Shown here: one piece after another, positions 55,070 through 64,000 of the stretch
How positions within the stretch are numbered: position 1 is the stretch's first letter
Layout: every line of letters begins with the position of its first letter
Assembly: GCA_034440635.1 (NCBI GenBank)
Contig: JAOTON010000198.1
Location: 620,001 to 684,000 of the forward strand
Reading direction: 5' to 3'
Source of the DNA: Lepas anatifera
Lineage: Eukaryota; Arthropoda; Thecostraca; Lepadidae
DNA length: 64,000 bases
Made by a program: the position numbers and the translations under genes
The notes under the pieces: generated by a model
Told to the model about the DNA's origin: nothing
Databases searched by the model: none
What the model saw: the letters and a program-made list of their open reading frames with translations, nothing else

Positions 55070-57550
55070 TAAATGCATATGCGCAGCCTTCTGAACTGTC
55101 CTGATGTTTTTTTTCGTGCAAGAACTACACAGCAAGAGCGATGAATTCCAGAGCAACTTTGACTCCTACTGTATACTTTGGTCTGGACCTCCTGCTTTTT
55201 GCCTCCAGGAGCTGGCATCAGGCCTGACCTCGCTGCTCCTGGTGTCCTCTTTCCTTCTTACCTCATATCTTTTAATGACCTTGCGTCTCTAAATGATCGC
55301 ACTGTTTCTCTTTGTTTTCTCCAGAGCCACTCTTTTAATACGCATCCTATTCGTTTGGCGGTCATGTGTATGTGGGTTCATTTCTCAGAACCATAAATGT
55401 GTCTGCCAGTGTATGTACATACGTGCTATGTGTGTTATAATAAACGTATGTTGGTCTTAACAATAAAACTTAAACTGTATTTTAACACTAACTCGATATT
55501 GCATCCAGGGTGCCCGGTCAGCCCCAAAGAGATAGAAGTTTACTGCCCCGCATGGTCCTGCTCATTAAAATCCACGCAACAACCCACCGCTGCTTTATTT
55601 AGACACCGCTCTTCCGTTTCCACTGATATGTGCCGTACTATAAAGATTTCACAATTCGATTTTAAACATTTCGAACACACTAAAAAAAATCAGCCGTTAA
55701 AAAACTGATGCCGCTCGAAAGAATTTAGTTAGCGCTGCCTGATGTTTCATGATTGTCCTCTCCCATCCTCGTATCAAAATTCTAGTACGCTGTATTGTTT
55801 TGGTCAGTGCGGAAATTTTGGCCTGAAAAATCAACATCTACCAACAAAACAATATATTTGGCTAGGATTCCCCCTTTCAATGCTTGACACTACTTGTAAA
55901 GTCACCCACTGCCTCAATTCCACCAAATTAGGTGTAATGCGAATGCTGGGAGTTGAAGGTCTTGATCTAACAGCTGTACATAACTTTTCACAAATAATGA
56001 TAATAATAAGCAATAACTAACTAGGAACAGCGATGTCACCCGGGGAGATTAATAGTGGAGAATTCTGGCATAAAAACCAATTTTATAGGCCTAAAGATAG
56101 AAGGTCAGACAATCACGGTTAGACGGCCGCGCACAGTGGCTTCTGGCTGCCTGGAGGCCGAGTGGCGGCGACATCGAAAGGATTTGGTAACTGGTAGGGG
56201 AATCGCATATGCTAGAGGAATACAGTGATGTTCATGCCATCAAAATATACATACTTATCACTTAATTTCCTCGCGCATCCTGTGCTTTGCCTTGGACCCT
56301 CCTTGTTAACACAATCAGAACTTCTTATCTCTCCGCCTCAAATTGTCATTTTAGCATTCTTAACTTCTAGTGCTGCATACTTCTCGTGTCTGCATATGTC
56401 AGATAGGCGTGTATGTCATATACGCCGTGTGTGTTGTATTACTAATAAGTGTGACAATTTCAAAAAGTCTTAAAAAACTGCATCTATCCTGATACCGAAA
56501 AATATTATGGACTCGAAATTGGTGTCTGAAATTTTGTTCGCCAAACTTACTCATATACCGAACTCATTTCATGAACTCGCACTTATGCTATTCCAGTGTT
56601 ATTGGCACTGCACATTGCACAAACACCTAACCCATAAATCTACCCACGGCCTCAGAATGTCCCCTACACCGGTCCCCCTCCCTCAGTCTGATACCAGGCA
56701 CAACGACCACCATTTGCAACACCACACATGTAGGTATTACAATCCGCCCGTGACCCCTCCCCACCGAGGCTTGAACTCGGCATCAGCGGCGCCCAGTATG
56801 ACCTCTGTAACCTCTGCCCGCAGGCAATCGCAGCTGCCGGCGGATGGCGGCCGCTGATTGGTGGAGGCGCGTTCACTTGTATCTCGAGAAATTCAGAGGA
56901 ACTTTATCCATGAAAAGTATAGAACATTGAACCATGAACTAGGAGATGTATTTACATTATGTTTTTCAAACGTTTCTAGCCATACTTTGCTCTCTATTGG
57001 CTTGATTGTTTGCCACACCCTCTGAGGCTGCTCTTCTGTACAGGCGAGACAGCGGCAGTCAGCACAGGCTAGCCGGCGGCCGGGTTCGCTGAAGTCGGGA
57101 GTGTCGCGATGGGTTTCTGCTGAGTGGAAAGGATTGGGGCCCGGTCCCAAGTTAACCGCGGGAAAGAGGAGAGAGACGCTCATAAATCTAAAACTTAACC
57201 GTCGGGCGAGTTGTAGCGAGTGAGGACTAATAGGGAGTACTGCCGAAGTATAACCAGATAATATACCAGAAGAGGGAAACACGTGCTGCCTTGCTCCGTG
57301 TTGGATTGTGAAAGGCACAAATTTAATTCGGGACTCGAAACATCATCGATGTTTATTGTTCATTGTTTGAGGCTTTCTGTTGTTTATAAAATATTAAGTT
57401 GTGGTAGAGAGAATGACTAAGCGCTGTAGAACAGGTATTTGTTGATAATTTCCTCTATTTACGCACTTTATAAGGACTTTGCTTCACCTTTTGGTGGGGG
57501 TGCCCAAATCACCATTGGAGGTGCCCAGCACATCATTGGGGGTGCCGAGG
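55070..57550. other. Unassigned region
   Basis: No recognised gene. An open frame at 56507-56857 (+) is of low-complexity composition. 57490-57555 holds three imperfect copies of a CATTGGGGGTGCC(C/G)A-like unit. Confidence 0.4.
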
Positions 57551-57554
57551 CACC

Positions 57555-59150
57555 CCCAGAGATAGAAACCCACACCCCTGACAATATACATTTCAAGTGT
57601 GTTAAACACGATACACGTCCCATTGACTTTCAGACTTTGCAAGCGACTGTGCAGATGATGAAAACTTTCACATTCACAGGAAATGAAGGGCTGGGCATTG
57701 CAATGATTCAAAAATTATTTCCGGGTCTCGGCTATTCACTACTCCATTTAGTTAACAGCAGTCTCGCCACCGGCCAAATTCCTTCAGCATGGAAACACGC
57801 TTTGGTGACACCAATTCCCAAAAAGTTTCAGATGATCCAGCCCAAACCCGACCAATCTCCATTCTTGCGGTAATTGTTAGGGTACAAACAATAGAATAGC
57901 TGGAAAGAAGTCATCTTTTGGCAAACTCTCAGCACGGTTATCGAAAACTACATTCAGCAGAGTCGGCACTCCATATAGTGACGGACCACTTGACCAGGTT
58001 CTCAGGGGAATGGATAGAGGTTAAATTTATATTTTGGTCTTGTTGAATCTCTCAAAATGCTTTGACGTTGTGCCCCATGACAAACTGCTAGAAAACCTCA
58101 CCCTTTACGAAATCGAAAAGGAATGTCAAACTGCTAGGAATGGCTATCTTTCAGGCCACACTTAACAAGTTCAAATTCGCACCGAAAACGGAATCGGAAT
58201 AGTTCTCAAGCCGAAATCCAAAAACAATCTGCTCGAAATTTTCTAGGGGGAAGTTTGTCCTGTATTCTATACCTGCTCTTTGCCAACGACCTCGGCCTTT
58301 GTGTGCAGGACGACGTAACTGTAGTGCAGTTTGCCGACGATACCCAGGTACTTGTTACAGGACACAAAAATGACATCCAGGGAATTATTGAGCGGATGGA
58401 GTGCGCGCTCTCATCAATTTTCCAGTGGTTTTGCCACGATGGCATGAAGGTAAATACCAATAAAACACAGATGGTCATCCTCGGAACTCTTGCAATGCTC
58501 AGAACACTACCAAGCATCAGCATTCAGTTTTGCGGGAAAACAATCAACGATTCCAAAGTCGTCAAAAATACGGGCGTAATGATCGACAGACATCTTAGCT
58601 TTGAGGTACATCAATTCGGCTTACAGTAGATGCACGGGTATATTGATTGCTTTGACCCACGCACAACATGTAATAACGAGACGTGCTATGTCAAGCATTG
58701 CACAGGCTTTAGTGCTATCCATAGTACGGTACTGTATGTCCGTGTATGGTACGTGTGGTGTTACCCAGACCCGCCGCATACAGAAGGTTGTCAACTTCTG
58801 CGCGCGTGTGACGAGCGGCCGCAGACGCAGTGATGACGTGGCAGATGTTATTCGTGAGTTGCGCTGGATGCGAGGCGAACAGCTAATCGAGTACCACACA
58901 GTCTGTGCGCTACACTCGGCTGTAACCACCGGCACGCCGGCGTACATGGCAGAAACCATCAGAGCAGCTGCCAATGTCATTTACGAGCACGACACGCGCC
59001 GGTCGCAAAATCTCACCCTGCCGCGAATAAGAACCGAAGCAGGCCGGAGAAGACTCAACTACCGAGGAGTTACAGATGCATAATGAGCTGAACATCAGTG
59101 GGACTCTGCCGTCTCGTGCCGCAGTGAGAGCTTTTTTATTGTCACGGTGA
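57555..59150 (+). pseudogene. LINE (CR1-like) reverse transcriptase, multiply frameshifted
   Basis: Pieces in order: a pre-motif region ending LVNSSLATGQIPSAWKHALV then TPIPKK (to about 57834); HGYRKLHSAESALHIVTDHL in another frame; LFANDLGLCV and the catalytic box QFADDTQVLVTGHKND (58270-58380); KVNTNKTQMVILG; VKNTGVMIDRHLSF; then SIVRYCMSVYGTCGVTQTRR to RRRLNYRGV (59070). After another frameshift ELNISGTLPSRAAVRAFLLS ends at TGA 59148-59150. At least four frame changes and internal stops are needed, so the copy is old. It is distinct from the LINE at 3100. Confidence 0.85.
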
Positions 59151-61353
59151 TAAGCGAATCTTCCTAACACATGCCAGTCGATGTTTAAGTTTTTAAGTGT
59201 CTCGCTACGTCTAGGACTTTTATTTTATTTTACAGGTATTTTTAGGAACATTTACTGTTTTTTATGTCTCTGAGCTTGTTCACATATTTTCTTACGAATG
59301 CATGAATGACTGCGTGATGAATCTTGTACCCACTTTTCTCACTCGATTTTACACTCATTTCCCAATTGCGATTCTAGTCACCAAAAGACATGATTTATTA
59401 AGTTTTCTTTCTTTTTTGACCGTAAGCATATTACCTGATGGTGGACAGACAACAGCTTCCTAAAGTGGCTATCTTTAACATGTCTTATTGCAGATAATGA
59501 CAGGCGAACCAGGTGAAGACAAGCTGGCAATTAGGTGCGATTTCAGCTTTCGTTGCATCGGCGCGTGCATCACGCTTCCAGCGCGGACCGAGGGCTGCAG
59601 CGGCGGGGTGTGGTGCATGGCGTCACCGCCGGCACCGGCGGCGACCCGCACTCCTTGCCGCTGTTCTAGGAGTCACCGTATATGCGGGGAGACGGACTAG
59701 GGCGCAGTTCACGCGCTTCAGCTGGCGCCTCACTTCTATACTTCTTAAGAGAAGTATAAAAGTGAGCGGAAAATTCTACTTGAGTGGGTGTAGCTCTGCA
59801 CCCTACCCACTTTTATACTTCGTTTTAAACAAATTGACGAGTCGAATGAAAAACCATGTTGAATGGATCTCAGATAAAATAAACTACTACTACTACAACC
59901 TTACGAGAGAAAGGACTTTCAAAAGACTGTCAACAAAAGTTACCGTTATTGATTGATTAAACCAAAAACTATTACGATGACGTAATGACCGACAATCGTT
60001 TACCGCAATTTTGAAAGACATCATCATCAATAAACGAGTTCGATAATCGTTATCTATGAAAGTTATTGGAAGTGCCCGCCACTGATGTTCATACAATCAC
60101 TGGGGAGCCCACGCGCCTGGAAACCAGCCAATCATAACACCCACCTCTGGCCTGAGCAGCCAGGCGCAGCCCAAAACTTACTTAACGGCCATTTGATGAT
60201 GGGAAAGCTGCTAAAGTTAGAACCAGACGACCGCTCGCAAGCATCGTCAGGCGCCCAAAAGGCGAGCGCAAATCCAATTTTCGCCAAATCATGTCGTGAA
60301 TCGCAGGGAATCCGCGTCACCCACCAGCAGTATTCAATTAAACTAAGATTGAGGGCATGAATCACCGTTAACTAGCAGATCCTTCTCAATATAGAACTAA
60401 ACCCGGTAGGCAGGTCATTTCTGACATTTTGATCTGCACAGGTGAACACATTCGACGGATATGAAAGGAAACCTTGCACTTCGGGTCCCTCAGGGTGTAC
60501 GGCACCACTCAGCCCACCCTGTACTAAGATCAACCTGATCAAGAGAGCCCACACCTTTTACATAACATCTGCTGCTTTGTTCCCTATTAGTATGGAACGC
60601 AATCTTCCCTCGGTGTTAACCATGTTCATAAGACATACATAGTCAAACGGTGAGTTTGGGGCAAACGCGTAAGATGCCAAATGTTTTTTTCCGGGTGCAC
60701 AGCAAGACTGCTGTTCTAGTTCTAAACTCACTCTAAAGGTGACACAGTTTCTTTAATGCAGACTATCTGCTGTCCAAATTCAATGAGACGTATAGAAATA
60801 TTCTCGCATTTCTTTTTACATAATTCGAATCGTCTCATGGAGACGTATCTCCTCCGAAAATTTTACACCCAAATTTCGAACAAATGGGGGTGTCACAGGG
60901 GATAGGTACAATCCCCACCCCAGACGTAGGCTTCGGGGAACCCATAGCAATTGGACGTATACAACGAATTTTTGGGCGAACGGACGAAAATGGGTGGTTC
61001 AGTTTGTGACGAGAAAGAAAATCAAGCATCGCTACCAAGGCAAAGACAGCTCTGTAATATACGTCTTTTCTGCTGTGGGTCTTAGGACCAAGCGGGTTTA
61101 CTTTTACCATACAGCGTGGTAAAGGGACGTATTCTTTTTGACACGTCTGTTTGCCTTTGGACTAACGCATCCGTTTTTCGTATCTACCCAAGGCAAAAAG
61201 ACGTATGAGCAATGAGCATTAGGGTGCGCGTTACAACACTTTTTTCGAAATCGAAACTTTTTCACGTGGTTTTGGACGGTAGACACAAATATAAGGACAA
61301 TCCTGCAAAAGAAATCGTCATTTTCTCGAGTTTAAACAACATATTTTCACTTT
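59151..61353. other. Unassigned region with one inverted repeat
   Basis: 59748-59818 is bounded by AAGTATAAAAGTG and its reverse complement CACTTTTATACTT, overlapping ACTTCTTAAGAGAAGT. An open frame of 147 codons (59513-59956) spans it but has no recognisable domain. Nothing else is recognised. Confidence 0.4.
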
Positions 61354-62530
61354 TTAATCTTCCCCCAGTGGGGCGGAAGGGTGCTGACTAACCCCCCCTA
61401 CAGATTTTTCGTCGTCGCGGAGAAGCGGCGGCGCCAAGCGCCACCGTACTTGGCACAGCTTATCATTAATCAATTCAGCAACTTCCCCTAAAATTTTGGA
61501 GTTTGGGTCATCTCGGGTCAGGTCACCAGGCCAGGTCAGGTGACCTCACTTCAAAAAGAAATGTTTGGGATTGCATAACTCAGAATAGGGTTGATTTATC
61601 AATATGAAACCTGTTTTCATATAATGGCCTCACCGGGGGCTACAAACTATGTTCCGGTATTTTGTATATTATTGACCTAAGGTCAGATATGAGTCATGAC
61701 CTCTCCATTAGAAATGCATGAAGACAGCGCAAATTTGCCGAAAATGCTTCTTTTTCTGTATATAAAGCTTATAGGCATAAGCGTCGCCACCGGCAAAAAA
61801 GTGGGGGGGGGCAGCCAAACTTTAAACTGACGCTGACAAAAAACTTTCCACGTTAGGACCAAATACTGTTCGAATTTGGACTCCTGTTGCCTTCTGCAGC
61901 GGCTGGTTATGTGAATGGCCGGTTTTCTCCCATTTTGACTGATATCAGGAAATTTTTGGCCAAAAAGTGGGGGCCAGATCCCCCTGGCCCCTCCCGTGGC
62001 GACGCCCCTGCTTATAAGGACTTCTTATTCCCGGGATCGTAGTATCACAGGCCACTCGCAAGGTTCATTTTGCAAGTTTTGACCTGTGACCTCTGAGAGT
62101 TCATTTGGGTCTACCTAAGCACGTTTTGAGACTTATGTCAATAACTGCGCAGTAAATTGCAAAAGAGCTCTATTCGGATACCCTTATGTTTGATTTGTCA
62201 TTACGAGTCGAGTGATATGCATATTGACTATGTTTAGTTAGATGATGACCTTGACCTGACCCTAGGTCACGTCATTTTTATAATTTGATCTAGTATGGTC
62301 ATATAATACATCATTCGAATCACCATAAAGAGAGGAATCGAATGACGTTTAAACTTTGGCTCTAACTTAACTCAGCCAAACGTTAGAGTAGTGTTCTAAA
62401 TTGTCTATTTTGACCTTTAATGACCCCAATATAACTCCCAGTTAAAACGTTATGGGAAGATTTTTTAATCAGTTCAATTATCTTTCAAACCATCATTGCG
62501 CTTTTTCGCTACCCCGCTCAGGAGCCGAAT
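61354..62530 (+). mobile_element. TTAA MITE, family III, right end lost
   Basis: TTAA at 61354-61357, then CCCCCAGTGGGGCGGAAGGG. Interior homology to 30141-31085 begins with GCGGCGCCAAGCGCCACCGT and ends at CGCTACCCCGCTCAGGAGCC. AGGTCA arrays lie at 61505-61550 and 62230-62290. A hAT MITE is nested in it (61776-62010), and a SINE starts at its right edge. Confidence 0.78.
61768..62018. mobile_element. hAT MITE, 235 bp, nested in a TTAA MITE
   Basis: Element 61776-62010 with ends CATAAGCGTCGCCACCGG and, reverse-complemented, CAGGGGCGTCGCCACGGG. Flanking octamers CTTATAGG and CTTATAAG match at seven of eight positions. Confidence 0.87.
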
Positions 62531-62533
62531 TTC

Positions 62534-62890
62534 CGCCCCGGTAGCTCAGTTGGTAGAGCGTTGGGCTCCGACTCGCTGCTCAGAAACATGCAGTGGCAGT
62601 GCATGTCCAGGCTTGGGATCGGTTCCCTGAGACGCTCCGGCGCTCAATAGTTTATCCGACGAAGATCGGCTGGCTACTGACTGGTGAGGGTGACCTGAGC
62701 GGGGCGGCCGTCCCCGTGCTTTGTGGGACTTTAAACTTTGGCTTCTAAATTAACCCTTCATTGCGGACGTTGGTCGTTCGGGTGGTGGGGTTGGGTTATC
62801 CGTGACAAGTCTATTGGTGACTGCAGTGAGACTTCGACCCGACATCTGTTTTGGAAACAACTTTGAAAAAATTATAAAAAAGATTCGAGA
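62534..62890 (+). repeat. tRNA-derived SINE, full-length copy
   Basis: CCGCCCCGGTAGCTCAGTTG then GTAGAGCG is an intact box A, better preserved than at 16287. GGGATCGGTTCCC is box-B-like. The body and hairpin agree with the 16287 copy. Confidence 0.87.
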
Positions 62891-64000
62891 GGGGGGGGAG
62901 GTGGCAGCACTAGCCCAGCTTGTCAAATTTGGTTCCGATGTGGCTTTGCTTTTCAGCCTTAGTGATGGAGTGCACTCTGGTTTCTTTATTTGTAAGGGAG
63001 AGTGGGGTAAGATGCCCCATTGGGTAAGACGCCCCATCCCCTTTTGGCAATCCGGGCCACCACTGGTAAATAATATTGTTCTTGGTCGAAAGCAGAGGCT
63101 TTGATTTTTCTTGCGCAAAAATTCAGTTCCCTCCTGTGATTTGCTTGAAGCTGGTGGGTAAGTCTTTATTTCGATGCTTTTCTAAGAAAAATTGCCCACA
63201 CAGGTTGCAGATATCTCGAAGAGTATTGGATGCGTGCTTTGTTTGATTTCCATTACGAATGATGGCACATTCAACTCATTAACTGAGCATTTCCATTGAG
63301 TGTATTGATTGTGGGATTTTTGCCCTTTGGGTTTTATCTAATTTGGGTACTGATGGGAAAGATGCCCCTCAACGAATGGGGAAAGATGCCCCATGGACAA
63401 CTTTCCCGATGGAAAGGGGGCGTCTTTACCCAGAGCAATATACCGCCATTTGTTAGAGTTAACAACTGTGTGTTAAACTTGGGGTTAGTCCAAACCTTAC
63501 CCACGGGCAGCGCCACGGAGTTGTTACTGGGGGCTACGGACCCTGTTCTGGTGATGGCGGGGGGGACGTGAACTTTAAATCGACCGTCTTTGAAAAAGCT
63601 AATGCTCATGAAGCTCATGAACAAATTTACGTAGGTCAAAGCAGATAGGTAATAGAGAAACAATAAAAATCTAGGTCGATTCACAAAACTTTTCGGGAGA
63701 CGTCCTCGCAGATTGACGAGTTAGGGATCCGTCCTCCCGTTCCTGTCCTATGCTTTCGACGCGCATGACCGCACAAGCTAAATAAGAGCACACTTCAATC
63801 TGTCGCTTCTTTGTGACTAACCTTTCCAATTGAAGGCCTCGCACCTGAACCCAGGCTGAACGCAAGGAATCCCATAACAGCCAAACTTTGTGGTTGGTGC
63901 TTTCATTCGACAAAACGAATCCCAGCTCAATCATAAAAAACCTTGAGACAATTGTTTCGGAGTTCACCGGACCTGGCCTGATGTCCCAACCGGAGATGAC
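62891..64000. repeat. Unassigned, with repeated GGGGTAAGATGCCCC words
   Basis: A TAAGATGCCCCA/AAAGATGCCCC word with flanking G-runs occurs at least four times (about 63005, 63025, 63360, 63380). The open frames here appear non-coding. From about 63580 to the end nothing is recognised. Confidence 0.45.

Noticed and set aside
1..64000. CRISPR array, bacterial operon or prophage
   Set aside because: The repeats are microsatellites, MITEs and retrotransposons; gene structure and elements are eukaryotic.

Overview
This is eukaryotic, almost certainly animal, DNA. There are no operons, coding density is very low, and simple repeats, a tRNA-derived SINE, three retrotransposon lineages (two sets of LINE fragments and Penelope-like elements) and dense layers of short DNA transposons are all present. 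A TE-rich invertebrate, for example a marine crustacean, fits, but nothing in the window fixes the species. I recognise one convincing host gene: a 369-residue charged, coiled-coil-type protein at 41817-42926 (+) with a Ser-Gly tract and three Trp-centred repeats. Nearly all other coding sequence is transposon-derived.

Layout. 1-1409: no gene seen. 1410-2448: complete TTAA-flanked short transposon (MITE). 3100-4604: 5'-truncated LINE. 5450-6571: MITE fragments and the first (TA)n tracts. 6572-10893: Penelope-like element (PLE) complex, built round a 3.5-kb near-perfect palindrome and bounded by (TA)n tracts. 10911-12124: two TTAA MITEs. 12440-16005: a 3,550-bp hAT element with an exact 8-bp target duplication, carrying the C-terminus of its transposase and nested MITEs. 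16288-17830: SINE, MITE and a pyrimidine microsatellite. 18380-20410: second PLE, decayed. 20411-30136: mostly unrecognised DNA, with a 146-bp hAT MITE, a TTAA MITE and a hAT-within-hAT nest. 30137-34745: more TTAA MITEs and a minisatellite. 35266-39243: a composite repeat present twice in opposite orientations. 41817-44003: the host gene with a possible 3' UTR. 45430-49473: three more TTAA MITEs and a hAT MITE. 51035-59150: hAT MITE and two LINE fragments. 61354-62890: TTAA MITE with a nested hAT MITE, followed by a second SINE.

The most striking pattern is a swarm of TTAA-flanked, non-autonomous elements in at least five sequence families. They share two things: interiors packed with AGGTCA/TGACCT hexamers (the nuclear-receptor half-site) in direct, inverted and everted arrangements, and a terminal architecture in which each family's own end-word occurs twice around a near-constant GCCACCTTC spacer. 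This may be a mobile supply of receptor binding sites, or simply the internal sequence logic of one successful transposon lineage. The window alone cannot decide between these.
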